Below are positions 1 to 11,900 of a stretch of DNA of 64,000 nucleotides, in pieces. The position numbers and the translations under genes are program-made. The first letter of the stretch is position 1. Each line of letters opens with the position of its first letter. This DNA comes from Knoxdaviesia capensis (taxonomy: Eukaryota; Ascomycota; Sordariomycetes; Microascales; Gondwanamycetaceae), in NCBI GenBank assembly GCA_001510575.1, contig LNGK01000005.1, forward strand, positions 372,001 to 436,000. Reading direction: 5' to 3'. The notes beneath the pieces were generated by a model. The model searched no databases and was not told where the DNA came from. It was given only the letters and a program-made list of their open reading frames with translations.

Positions 1-718
1 CCATGAAAAGCCGGAAACCAGACTTGACAGTCTGAAACTATGGGATGTTTGCGTGTGCGAGAAGGCGGTTCAAGAACTAGCACAGGAGGAACACCATGAC
101 ATGGCGCATACCTCATGTTGGGAACCAATACGGGCACTTGAAGGGCAATTCCATTCATTTCCATCCACATACCACGACCTGCCGTTAATGCCACAATCAC
201 CGACCCCTTTCTACTCATCTCGTCCCATTCCACGCCCGTGCGATTCAATGGCCTCCAAGGTCGATCCGTCCAACATGCTGTTCTTAGTCCCCTTCTTCGT
301 TTTTTTAGCGTTTGTTTCCTGCTCTGGATTTTACTTCATCCATCTCATTGCTTCCTGGTTATATCCCCCGGCATATATTCATTTCAATCACGTCTCTTTT
401 TTTTTTTTTTGACTTAAACTGTCAGCTTGTCTCAATTCTTTCTTCGTCAGTTCAGTTTTCACTCTTTTCACTGGTTCAGATCTTCCTGGCCATTGACTCG
501 GTGACACTCTCTAGAGTGCTACGACTGGCTGTGTTTTTTTTTGTTGTGTGTGTTTTTATTGGTGTCCTATTTCTTGGAGGTCGTCCATTTTTTTGTGTGA
601 AGACCTGGCAGTTGTCTTGTCACATCATCTCTCTCAAAAAAACTATCCGGTTCTCGTGAGAAGATTATGCTAACAGCAATGGTCCATCTGTTTGTCTGGT
701 TTTGTTTTCGTTCTGTAG
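1..718. other. Unresolved region upstream of the first exon
   Basis: This stretch precedes the first recognisable coding exon. From about 300 on it is T-rich on the + strand, with a T run at about 397-410. The 656-718 segment looks like a 63-base intron: donor GTGAGA at 656, branch-like GCTAAC near 669-674, a T-rich tract, and TAG at 716-718. In the frame needed to join the exon at 719, the sequence before the donor is open only back to a TGA at 598-600 and has no ATG. The 5' exons therefore lie beyond the window edge or use splice sites I could not settle. Confidence 0.4.
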
Positions 719-1320
719 ATGTTCTTGCCGATACCTCTTTTGGTCCCAAGCCCCGTTCTGAAGAGGAGGCTCGCGAATTGATTGCCCGCCAGCGCAGCGC
801 CCTGTATCGAGAGGGTTCGTTTGCCGAAAAGCCCGGATACGTCGACGAGACTGGAACCATCCGCCCCGGTATCCCAGCCCCTCCAGCCGGTACCAGTGTG
901 CGTGGCCAGTCTCCGCTCACTTACGAAGTTGGCCGCAACGCTCCCACTGATGCTACCGCTTCTCCCACCGACAAGGCCCCGCTTGGTTCCGGCCATGAGA
1001 CGATGTCACAGCCGACGGCGTCGTCCAGCCCTCAGTCCAGCGCCGGAGTCAAGGGACCCTTCGACGGCCCCACTGCGCGAACCAATGCGTCGTCTCCTGG
1101 TGGATCTCCTCCCCGGCAGGATTTGGCCGGCTCCAAGCCTATGCCGGCTGCGGCTACAGTCGCTCCCATCGGTACCCGCCCGTCGGGCACTCCGACCGGT
1201 CCTGGTGCCGTCTCCAAGCGGTCCACCACGCCTCTGGCCTCCCCCGGCGGCTGGGGCCGTGGCAATGGCATGTGGGGCCAGTCTTCTGGACTCGGTGCCC
1301 AGGCCAGCGTTTGGGGCTAG
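719..1320 (+). CDS. C-terminal exon of an unidentified protein (5' end not resolved)
   Basis: An open frame of about 200 codons follows a convincing acceptor (TTCTGTAG, ending at 718) and stops at TAG 1318-1320. Third positions are GC-rich, as in the confident genes of this window. The N-terminal part is charged (FGPKPRSEEEARELIARQRS) and probably helical. The rest is a low-complexity Pro/Ser/Thr/Ala/Gly tail, with PGIPAPPAG and GTRPSGTPTG segments, ending in a Trp/Gly-rich motif that finishes SVWG. This resembles the disordered C-terminus of a conserved ascomycete regulatory or RNA-binding protein, but I cannot name the family. The upstream exon is unresolved, so the residue count is a minimum. 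A long T-rich 3' flank follows. Confidence 0.6.
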
Positions 1321-3695
1321 ATGTCTTCGATGAGCAATTCCGTTCATAACTCCCCCTGTTCATTTCTTCTCGTTGTGCTTACATCGATCATCCATCTCAC
1401 CACACTAAAATTTCCCTCTCATACATACCCCTTTTCCCCTTCCACACCACTTCCCATCTTCCCCTTATTCCATTTTCGCTTCATCCCATTTCTTCGTTAT
1501 CATACCTCTCTTTTAATTCTGTGTCATCTGTTTGCGTGTTTGGTTGTCTTGGGCGTCAGCAAAGTTTGAAATGCATACGATGGTGAAGGCGCTGGGGTCG
1601 AGGAAATTCTTTTTTACACAATTGGCAAATCACGGCTCGGGGTTTATTGTCTTTCGATCTTTCTCGCGCTTTTTTTACAGGACGGATTTTGCTGGGTTCT
1701 CAACATTCGCAAGGCCACCCCTTGCTACCTCGTTTTTTGCGGCTTTTTTTCCACCCCTCCACGGTATTATTCGGTGTCGACATCTTTCTTTCACCGGGGA
1801 GTTCTTCTATTTCGGTTTCCTGGGCAGTCTGTCATTTTTGGGGTTTTTATTTACCTAGGGGTTCTTTGTTGTCCTTATGGGGTTCTATTTTCGGGGTGCC
1901 ATATTGTTCAACCTGCGTATTCGGGATACTTCTTCCATCGGCGGTGATGGCCTGAACTATTCCCTCTTTTTTTTTTTTTTTCTCTTTTTTTCTTCTGATT
2001 TTCTGTTAGTGGTGAAAGAGACTGGCGTCCAGGGTCAACAACGGAGGGCAAACTTTTTTCGGGCTTGTTCGGTTCGGGGATATACCAACAGTTTCTTCTA
2101 CAGCTACACACATTTTCGGCATGGTGGTTTTTCATAGGGAGCTTGGTATATTCTTTCGTGGGAACTTTGAAGAAAGGGGAGCTTTTGGGTTTTCTATGGT
2201 GTTATCTTTTTTTTTCCTTTTCGTTGCTTGTCTTGCTTCCTGGTCGCTTTTCTTCCTTTTCGTCCCCTCCTTCGGCTGGGGCTCTCTTTTTTGTCATTTC
2301 TTTCTGTTTTTACAGCTGGTGGAAAGGGCTTTTGGTACGGGATGTTTTGTTCTTCGTGTGCGCGGGCGAGTGTTCTTTTTGCTCTGCTTTTTGTTCGTTG
2401 GTTGTGTCGCGCCTTGAAAAAAAAAGGGGGGGGGGGTAGATCCTGTCTGGAGGGATCGATCTATCAGGGAGACTTTTGGGAGAAATCGTGGGCGATTTAA
2501 CATCATTTTATCCGGCTGGTTGGTTGTATTTGCGCTGACTTCTTTCTGCTTTTTATCATTTCCTCCCCCCTCTGCGTTCTGTTATCCTCGTCTGACTGTT
2601 GGGCTTTGATATCTGGGTGTGTGTCTATGGAGTTGTGTTCTCCACGGTTGTTCAAGAGAGCATGTCAGTGTGTGTGTGTGTGTGTGTGTGCGTGTTGCGT
2701 TTGTGTTGTCGTGTATGTGTGAAGCGGCGTTCAAGATACCAAAGATATGTCGGCGTCGTTTGCTTCTTTCTCTTTCTTGTTATCTATGGGATCCTGGGCC
2801 TGAGGGTTAGGTTTGCGGGCAACTGATTCCGAGCATCAGACACTGAACAGATTCCATGGATCCAGACCCTCGATTTCTTGTTTCCTTGTTTCCTTGTTGC
2901 TTTTGATTTTGTTGCTTTGTGGTAATTGACGCTTGATACCGCGAGGATTCATTCTGCTGAGAAAGCAGCAGCCATCCTTGTGGGAGCTGCTAACGATGGC
3001 GGATCTGACATGTATCTGACTGGACTTATGGAGTTCCTAACTATCTGCTCGCTTTCCGTTCCTTTCCGCTTTGGCTTTGTGTTTTTATGCCTTCCTGGAC
3101 TGGTGTTTGTTTGTGCTGTTGAAGTGTCCCTGGCTTGCGTGTTTTCTCGAGGTCGTCTGGGCAATGTTCGGCACTTGGTGCTGTCCTCCTGTGTTCAGGA
3201 ACCGAATTTGGTGGTGTTCTGGGGAGGTTGTGGGAAAAGGACTGAAGTCCTCTGGCAACAGGACGTGTAATACCGGGACGGGGCTTACGGAATGGATTGA
3301 AAATCTTTGCTTTTGTGACGTTTACTGGAGTTGTCCCCAGGTGAATGTATGAATGAGATCGACATCAACACGATTGATCATAGTGGATGAAAGTGTTCAA
3401 GTGGATGCAGCAGCCAGTGCAGACATGCAGACCACATCTTACTAGTAAAATCAGAAGAGGAAAGCTCCCGGCGAAGAAAACAACGGCAATAGTACAAATC
3501 CAACGGATATACCGAAACAAAACTGCAAGCCCCGATGAAGAAAGATACCGGCCAACCCCATGCGCCATCCCGTGTGACTCCCGTTGGTACATCCCGATAT
3601 CGCCGCGAGAGAAAGCAAGCCAAACGCCGAGGCAAAAAGACAGCAAACAAGCAAAACAAAGGAAAGAAAATTACAGCAACCGGTCGAACCGTACC
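1321..3695. other. T-rich intergenic region between convergent genes
   Basis: About 2.4 kb separates the stop of the left gene from the stop of the peroxiredoxin-like gene on the other strand. The + strand is strongly T-rich (and G over A) through about 3,300, with many T runs and a T tract at about 1967-1990. This suits a long 3' UTR or read-through transcript of the left gene. Open frames here are Phe/Leu/Val-rich, as expected from T-rich DNA, and I see no conserved protein. It contains a (TG)n microsatellite and a short G run at about 2427-2436. Confidence 0.6.
2669..2690. repeat. (TG)n microsatellite
   Basis: Eleven uninterrupted TG units in the T-rich 3' flank of the left gene. Confidence 0.95.
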
Positions 3696-4808
3696 TCACG
3701 GCTCGTTCAGTCCCAAGGCACGGCATCCAGCCGCCAGGTCCATGGTATCCTCCAGCGACTTCGCCATGCCGCCCCAAATCACCACCCCCTTGCCGTTCAC
3801 AGCCCAAGCACCGGCAGTCTGCCACTTGGACCCCATGACCGTCGATGGGCCATCGGGATCAATAACGCCGGATGCACCCGTCTCATACGTGGGCGCCGCC
3901 GCAAACGCGGCGTCCGCGGCCGCGCGCGCCCCGGCACTCCCGCTCGCCGAGGCATCGGCACTGCGGGTCAGCGCGGAGGCAACGCGGCTGCCGAGCCAGC
4001 CGTCCTTGAGCTTCCACCCCTCGGACTGCGCGGCGGGGCTGAACATGTACCACACGGAGGCGTTGCCGAGGCCCCAGGCGGCGTAGGCCGAGCGGTCGTC
4101 GTCGATGACGATGCGCACGTTCCACGGGCCGCCGAGCAGGTCGAGCCATTTCTTGGTGGCCAGCGCCGACGAGTGCGAGACCGCGATGCAGGTGAGGTCG
4201 CTGGGGTGGTGGTTTGCGAGGGCGCGCAGGGCCAGGAACGACTTTTGGGCGACTGTGTCCGGGATCTGTTAGCAAAGCAGTACTCGGGGATGTGTGGGAG
4301 GTGGGGGGGGGAGATCGGCTGGGAGAGAAAGAAAAAAAAAAACAAAAGACTTACAGGCACAGCCCACACAGCGCAGGAACAGCACAATCACGTTCTTGCC
4401 GCCGCCGAGGGTCAGCTTGCGGTCGCGGTCCAGCGGGGCCAGGTCGCCGACGCGCGGCGGCTCGGCGACGGGGATGGGCGGCGGCGGCGGCGCGAGCCAC
4501 GGCTGCACGGTCAGCGGCAGCGCCTTGACGGACATCCACGCGGGCCACTGCGCGGCGCCGGCGCCGGCGGCATCGGCCTTAGCCTCGCTGCTCGGGTCGT
4601 CGACATCGTCCAGGCCGGGCAGCGAGCCGTCGGGGCCGGCGGCCGGGCGGCGGGGCGCGGCGCCGGGTTTGGCGGACTTGGACGCGGCCGGCGAGGTGGT
4701 CGTGGTGTCGGCGCCGAACGAGAAGGACGGCATCGTCGGCATGGTGAAGGACGACGGGTTGATGCCGACCTTCTTGAGGGCCAGTTTGGTGGTGAAGCTG
4801 GACAACAT
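3696..4808 (-). CDS. AhpC/TSA family peroxiredoxin-like (PRXL2-type) protein
   Basis: A thioredoxin-fold protein of the AhpC/TSA-2 (PRXL2-like) type, predicted to act in thiol-based redox chemistry; its substrate is unknown. Two exons: 4808-4355 and 4252-3696, giving 336 residues. The intron (4354-4253) has donor GTAAGT, branch GCTAAC and acceptor CACAG. This acceptor is preferred over the nearby CTAACAG because it keeps the frame and rebuilds the family motif RCVGCAFAQKSF. Residues 1-100 are low complexity (Pro, Ala, Ser). The core has Cys147 and Cys150 in a CVGC motif, then ALRALANHHPSDLTCIAVSH and RIVIDDDRSAYAAWGLG. GSKWQTAGAWAV and VVIWGG lie near the C-terminus. The long + strand open frame over this locus is its antisense shadow. 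Whether both cysteines are catalytic is inference. Confidence 0.85.
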
Positions 4809-6003
4809 TGCGGCGGTTTGATGTCGTCGGATGTTTTGTAATGGACGGGGTCTGATGTCGAAACGGGAGAGAACGGCTAGGAGGCTGAGATCTTCTGTTT
4901 ATCGGGTTGTAGTTTTCTTTTTTTGTGGTGGTGGGCATCAGAGATCTGGATTTGCAGGAGGGATGTTTGTAGATATATAGACGAGGAATAGCTAGCAACA
5001 CCACACACACACACCGTCGCTATCTCTCCTCCGTCTTTTCTTGTTCTGTTTGGTTTCGTCGTGGATCCACAGTCCCTTCAAACAAGACACAGGGTCCCGG
5101 GCCCTGCTATTTGGGGTGGTCATTGAGGTCTGGTGCCCACGGACAGGCCAGTGCAGCCACTCCTGGGAAGATACCCAGGATGTCATCGGCCCCAAAAGGG
5201 GCCATTCGGAGAGTTCAGGGTCCTGTGAGTATACCACCACTCCTTGGCCAGGGGAGAAGACAGAGAAGCAGCCTGTGCGAAGCCTGGACTCACAGCGAAA
5301 AAGGAGCCCCGGGATAGAGTGAGCCCATCCAGCCGGCAACGCTGTCACAGTTGAAACCTGCTGCTGACCCGTCTTGATACGGCGAGTGTCGCAGATCGCC
5401 ATCCATGAAGAATTCTGGGGTCTCTTCTCACCCAGCGTGACCAGGGGAGGGGCTTGCATCTTGGTTCTTGGGCGCCCCGGGACCACCTTCAGTGCTGGAA
5501 TATTACCCGAAATTATCAGACGTGTTCATTTTCCCGACTGGGCCTTTATCCCAATTTCTTCCTTCTGCTGGTAATCCTGCCGCACTTGGCGATGCTGGTG
5601 ATGATGATGTTTTGGCGGTGTGTCGATCTTCCTCTCTGGCATGTTCCTGATTATTCTTCGATAAGCTCTTGATTTGCGTTTTGATCTGATGGACCCCCTG
5701 AACATGGAAATGTCATCTCTCTTGGTGTCTGACCTGCGTATACCCTGCTTCTTCCAAGCGAGCGAGGCTTCGCCGTAAGGATAGATAAGGGTTACGCAAC
5801 CCTAATTTAGCGCTGATATCTTCAGCAGAGACATCCCGTTTAAGAAGTGCGTGCTACGTTGCACAGAAGCTGGACAAACGAGTTACAAACGCGATGGGAA
5901 GCAAGCCTGACCTGGTAGGTAGCGACGCTCCCCGTCCCCTCCATCGCTTGGGAACTTCCCTCTGCTCGCAGAGGGAGTGCCGTTTGTTTCTCTAGTCTTC
6001 GAT
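4809..6003. other. Intergenic region upstream of the peroxiredoxin-like gene
   Basis: It holds the presumed promoter of the - strand gene starting at 4808. A (CA)n tract lies at about 5000-5014. A telomere-like inverted pair at 5786-5806 (TAAGGGTT, four bases, then AACCCTAA) lies about 200 bases before the tentative start at 6004. I see no convincing coding sequence. Confidence 0.5.
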
Positions 6004-6882
6004 ATGGTTCTGGATCTCTCCGGCCTTGAAATCACACAGCTCTTCCTCAATTTCCAGCTCCTCACTCCAAGCCACTCTCAACTGAGTATTTCTTGCCCCT
6101 CTCCTCCGAAGTCTGCCTCGCCCTCCCTCTGAAGTCTGCGTGTTTCCATAGTCAAGCCTCCCAAACGCCCCATCGACGACACTTCGCACGACGCCACCGA
6201 TCGCGGCGGCGCCGCTACAGCGAGAGGCCGCAGCCGTGTAGGCGATGCAGTGCAAAATAGGCCGCGCCGGGGTCGGCCTGGCTGCTCCCATGCCAGCCAG
6301 TTGCCTTCCTCCCCAACCACCGAAACTGCGGGCTGTGCTCGTACACGAACCACGCGCGCGAGCCGGCAAGTCTTCTCCCCCCTTGCCAGTGTGTGTGTTT
6401 TGTCCCTGAGCGCTGACGCTCCCCCAGGGCATTTATAGTAGTACCCTGAGAACGCCGACCGGGCCTCTTCCCGCACTGCCAAACAGGTTGTATATCTGGC
6501 CAGCGGCTTCAACCTCCTGCTGATGTCCGGGAAGGCCACGGTCGGCAACACGGCTCACTCCCGGGTGGCCCTCGTCGCCGCGATCAAGCAGCATAAGGGC
6601 CGGGGGCCAGACGTGGCCGCCACCATCACGCAGCAGCAGGAGCCGCCGCAGCAACCAAAACCGAAGCAGCAGCCGGAGCCGCAGCCGCATCAGCCGCAGC
6701 AGCTGCGGGACAGCCAGCCCAACCCGGCCGTGGAGGTGCTGAACACGTTCTCCGATGCGCTGCCGGCTATCACCCCACGGCTTATCCGTGTCTCGGTGTT
6801 CTGGTCTTCTAGTTGGGCTCTGCTGGAGTTTCCGGGGAGTCCGGAATGTTGTCGCATAGTCAGTCACCAGAGTGTCCCTTGA
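6004..6882 (+). CDS. Tentative three-exon gene, unknown basic/Gln-Pro-rich protein
   Basis: I propose exons 6004-6085, 6152-6390 and 6442-6882 (253 residues). Evidence is phase continuity plus coding character, not homology. Exon 1 starts MVLDLSGLEITQLFLNF. Exon 2, after TTTCCATAG, is basic and Ser/Thr-rich (KPPKRPIDDTSHD, RGRSRVGD). Exon 3 begins YPENADRASSRTAKQVVYLA and has about 90% G/C at third positions over its first 100 codons. A Gln/Pro-rich stretch (about 6640-6710) follows, then VEVLNTFSDALPAITP. The second intron (6391-6441, 51 bases) contains two TAG stops, so exons 2 and 3 cannot be one frame. Splice signals are only moderate, and the last 25 codons look less gene-like. It could instead be a remnant of a decayed gene; I do not recognise it. 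Confidence 0.3.
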
Positions 6883-8919
6883 CTCAACGATATGATCATT
6901 CTGCAGCGCGAAAAAGCAACGTGAACATACACTCAGCAAACGTGACTTCTCCCCATAATATCACCAACAGCAGCCTCGTCATGCCGCACACTTCGTGCAT
7001 ACACTCAAAAGGCTCGTCCGTAGTGACGCCGAGCTTCTCCAACGTCTCGGCCAGCCTTAGTGGAGCCGACACTATATCCATAAAGAGCGAGATTATTTGG
7101 CTCGCTATATAATTAGATTAAGCCGCCCTCCATTCTCCCCTGTCTACCCGGGGCGTTCTTTTCTTATGTTTTTGCCCCCTTCTCGTGTTCTTTCAAACTA
7201 CTCACCACTATATGAGCAGCGGAACGTTCAATATTGCGGGGAGCAGGTGCATACCCTCCATTCTCCCCGGGACACGTTGGCGACCCACGCGGAGAAACCC
7301 AATATCCAAATTTCCGATTTTTCCTGGGGTACCTACTATATTGGCGTCTGAATGTGCTCGTCTCTTTAGCGGTGCGGGCTTCTTTACACGGCATGATATT
7401 GCGGAACCAGATCTTGAGAAGAACCGCTCCAGAGGAAGGACGACGCGTCGTTGTCGAGTGCCGTGGTAAGTGAGCCAGGGCCTCTTCGCCCTGCGCATCC
7501 AGGTTTTGGCTTCCCCAGACTGACTTGTGGGGACCCCTGCGGGCCGGATGGACTTTTGGTGGCCGTCGGTATAAGATCTCTCTCCGCTGGCGAGCCGGTC
7601 GCACGTCTCGGCACGAGGCTTACGACTTGCAGACGTAAGGCGCGCAGTCTCTCCCTCGCCATGGCTCGTCGCCCTGGGAATCACTGCGCAGACCACTCCC
7701 GCCTCGAGTGACAGATCGGTCAGAGCAGCCGAACTCCAGGTTAGCGAGGTAGCAGAGTGCTTCTATTCTCTTGTTTTTTTGGCGTCCTTCTCGGGAAGTG
7801 GCAGCAGAGAAAGGAGAAACACAGGCTGGGGGGGAGGTTTACAACCACTGCTTCTGTGACAAGTTCCCGAAGTCCACTGCATGAGGGCAATGTCGCCGCC
7901 CCCCGTCTGCGCACACAGGCGGTGTTGCTCAGAGAACTCATCGAGGGACACAGGGACAGAGCGAGCGAGGCTGATGCTCCGCCCGTACCACGTCAATGTG
8001 GAACACGGCACCGGCGCTTTCCGAGAGGCTTTGAGTTCTGGGACTTTCTGTTTCCTTCTAGCGAAAGAGCCTGCGTTCTTCAATGTGAGTCGTTGTGTTT
8101 GTGGCTGTGGTGAGTTTGGCCGTCGATCTCGGAGTTTTTCTGGTGTAAGGGTTAGGGTTCGGGTGTGACTACTCCTTCCACGGCTTTCGTTGTTCAAGTT
8201 TTCAGCAGGTACGCACCCCTAACCCTAACGCGTCTTCGCAACTGCGAACAACGTCATACAAGTCCGAAAATACACTTCTATATAAAGAATTATACGCAGA
8301 ACGCACAGCATAGACCGGTGACACCGTAGCACGTTTTCCGCATGCACAGCTTTCTTTTTGTGTGTGATTTACTGCAGCAGGCGGGATGTGACGGACCGCT
8401 ATGCTTGTATGCAGGGTGACAGAGGGGAGAAAGAAAGAAACGCAAGATTCTCCCGGATGCGCGGATGAACTATATTTTTTTTTCGGAGGATGGTGGCCGT
8501 ACCTAAATTCGGAAACCACACGCATGCATGTCATAAGTGAGTGCTTGCTCTAAGACCTGGTGTGGGAGGTGATCGTCGCTCCAGCTGGGGCCGGTCAGGA
8601 CCCGGCCCGACGCAGACCGAGGCGGCTGATACCTGCAAGGTGGATAAGAATAAAAGACAGCAGTGGTGGGCGTTTCTTCCTTTTTGCCCTCTGTTTCCTT
8701 TTTCCGTCTGCATGTAGATATCTCGAAGACTTGCGGGAGGATACATCCCCAAAAATACCTGCGTCTTTCTTTAGACGGAGGACAAAACGGTCCTGGGCTT
8801 GACCTCATCCTGCATTTGACGTTGGACCTGTTAGGGCGAGAGGAAAAGGAGGTGTGAGATATGGAATCACGCGGTTAACGAGTTTGGCATTTGCGGCGCT
8901 GGACCAGTCCTGATCAGTG
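6883..8919. other. Intergenic, no recognisable gene
   Basis: Mixed-composition DNA with only short overlapping frames. It holds a pair of opposed telomere-like motifs: GTAAGGGTTAGGGTTC at 8145-8160 and CCCTAACCCTAACG at 8217-8230. I see no tRNA, 5S rRNA or conserved protein. Confidence 0.5.
8145..8230. repeat. Opposed pair of interstitial telomere-like repeats
   Basis: Two short TTAGGG-type stretches face each other about 56 bases apart: AAGGGTTAGGGTT on the + strand and CCCTAACCCTAA, its complement type. They could fold as a weak inverted repeat or bind a TTAGGG-recognising Myb-type protein such as a Tbf1 relative. The function is inference. Confidence 0.6.
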
Positions 8920-11900
8920 TTTAGGATGTATGTTCTTCCATCTGCAGCCCTGGCCGAGCTGGAGCGAGATGCGGAGCAAACCGTCCACGTGCAGGCGTTT
9001 CTTGCAGCTCTTGCGGGCGCCCCGACGGATGTTGGCGGTCCTCGGAACAAACCACGACGAAAAGGACGCACGACGAGTTCGCGCAGGACCGAACAAGCTA
9101 ATAAAAGAGGCCGAGACATTTATAGCCAGGGGAATTTGCACTACACACAGATACCGGGATATAAAAAGCACTCCGGCGGCGGCACTCCACCGGCCCGCTT
9201 CCGCGAACGCTCGCGGTGTGGCCAGCTTCCAGTAGTAGTATGTGCCCGTACGCAGCGCTCGCGTAGACGGGCGCAGACGAAGGAGAATCACAAATACAGA
9301 CACGGGGCAGTGACCAGGACTAAGGGCGAAGGAGGGGACGCACGTGAAGCCCCAGTTTGCTGGTGGCAGAGGACATGGAGCAGGGCTGAAGCTGGGCCAG
9401 AGGGGAGAGAGAGGGGACATTTGTCGAGAAGCAGTCAGTGCCCACGAGCACTCTCAAGATGGGGCCTGGACAATATTTGCAAATGGATCGTCGTTGGAGG
9501 TCGTTAACGGACATACTGCCCGCCGACATCGCTCCTTCCCCTTCTCATCCCACCCGGCACTCCTTCCCAACGGGCGAAAATGCCAATTATCGGCCGTCGC
9601 CGGCGTGTATGTTGAAAGAGGAAGGAGGAGCAGGCACGACTGAGGCAGAAGGCTTGGGGAAAAGAAGTGGGATCTCTGTATGCATTCTTGTGGCCGCTAT
9701 TTTTCTCAATATAACATGCCAGCACGGAGCAGGAGGGTGGGCAATCTGGCGCGAACTTCAAAAAGTCCACCGGGTTTCACTTGGGTTTTTCCTTTTCATG
9801 TCAGAAGTTGAAGAGGTAAGACGGCCGTCAAGTAGCTGGACTTTGCGTGGTATGCCCGCTGAAGTCACTGATTCCCCGTTTCTGAGGGGTTCATTTCCGC
9901 CATGACGGCGTTGTGTTTGCAGCTTGACCACATCCACACACCAGACAATCCCCGGCCGAAAGCCCTAAAACCACGCAGCTGGCCGTCCAAAGAGTTCATG
10001 CACTGGGCTGACCACCTCGCCCGGAAGATTCCATTCCCCCTGCCGCGAAAGTCTTGGAGAGAAAAAAGCCAAACTGGACATACACGCCAACACCGTTCTC
10101 ACAGATACGGGCTACAGCTCCCGTCTCCACACAATATCTCGGGGCGTGGTTGTTGCCTTGTAGGCATGGTCCTCGTTATATTTGGGCTCTGGAGTGCGGA
10201 AAGGACGTACCGGTTAGTACCCTGCCCCCCCCCCTCCTCAAGCCGCGACCCCGGGCCGCACCCGAGGGCCATCCAGAGCCCTAAGTCGCAGAAACCCTAG
10301 AAATCGGGACCCAAGCCAAATCTTTGCTCTCTTCGCCCTTCAAACCAGGTTCTTCCCGAACGACCGGGAAGGGCGGGCTGGGTGGACAAATAACCCACAC
10401 TGTCCTGTGTGTACCCCTATGTCAGTCCCACTCTAGCGCGGACAACTCGAATACTGGACGCGCCTCGTCGCTTGAAATCATGAACCGGCAGCCATCTGGC
10501 ACTGGAAGGGCACGCCGGGCATCATGGCGAACATACACGACAATTCGACCACCACTTGTGAAGGGGAACGTCAAGGCAAGTCATATTTCTCGGGGATTCG
10601 AGGATATCATCATCGGAGCAGAGAAGAGTATGTAGACGTCGCGTGAACTCAGACCCCCACATGCCTTTCGCTCCAACCGTGAGGGCAGCTCGGAGCGACG
10701 GCAAATCATGAGATACGTACGAAACTCGTAAATATGTATGTCTCGGGGATGCAACTTGCATATGGGGTGTCTACAAACAGGTAATCTACTGAGCAGTATT
10801 GCTAATTGAGCGCTTCGAGCCGACCGCCTCACAATGCTGTCGGATCAAGTGAAATAGTTCATCCCATTTGAGTGGCCATCAAAGTCCGGGGTAATGTGGC
10901 CATTGTTTCGCGGGACCAGAGATGCCGCCCCGGAAGCATAGGAGCATCATTCGCGCTGGATGAAGTTGAGACAAAAAATGGGTACGCTTACAGCTGTTAA
11001 TGGCCAAGGCTTTTGGGGCAGCCGGGAGATAGAAGAGGTAAAACGCTCGACAAAAGGTCTCTATTTGCTTTCACTGCGCAGTAGGCACCGGGCCGGATCG
11101 CAGGTTGAACGGCATCGCGACGTGCCGGGTGTCTGAGGTATCCCTCTTTTGTAGGTTGTCGTTACTTGGGCTCTGGTTGACTGAACCATCTATCCATGTA
11201 AAGTCTTGGTGTACATATATACCGTATAACTGGGACGGCCACGTTATCGATAGACTTCGTGTCTAGAAAAACTTCTGTCTAAAAATACCTCATTATCGCT
11301 GCTTTCCTCCAGGCGAGGAGTGAGAAGTTGTGTCGTCATAATGGGAATGACCGCGGGGTCTACTAAGTTAGAAAGCCGACGAAGTTGATACGTCTCTATA
11401 TCGTGAAGGATGAAAAGAAACAAGATAGGGAATGTATGGACATCAAAAGAAGGTCCTTCTTTCTTTCGAGAGGAAGGGGGAGGGTGTTGTAGAATACGTT
11501 TTACGCGATTAATAGTCACGTGATTAGTTCTTCACATCGCCAAATTCAGAACTCACCTCTGTGTTTGGGTGAGCATTTCCTGCAAGTTCCAATAAATCTC
11601 CCAAAAATAAATAGGGGGCACGACACAGAGATCACCAACTTGGCTCTTTTTAGAAAGGGGGAGGAAATCAGGGGACGGGACTTGGGACTTAGGGCTTGTC
11701 TCTTTTTCCTGGTCCTCCGGGTTGTTGCTTTTCCTCTCTCCTGTCAAATCTCGGTCTCCATACCTTGGATCAAACACCAGTTCGCGAATTGAAGTGGTTC
11801 TGTGCCGCAATAGTCTTGGCCGCCGGACCACCCCCGGATTCCTCGGGTCTATTCTCACCTGGGCGTTCCCTTTTTTTGGCTCCCACGAAGGCACGAACCC

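Noticed and set aside
3387..4841. 484-codon open frame on the + strand
   Set aside because: It lies antisense to the peroxiredoxin-like gene, whose - strand frame has family motifs and a proper intron; the + frame is a shadow of GC-rich third positions.
8926..9507. ORF of about 190 codons starting MYVLPSAALAELERDAEQ
   Set aside because: The first 45 codons look plausible but the remainder is very basic and low quality; no homologue recognised and no splice pattern found.
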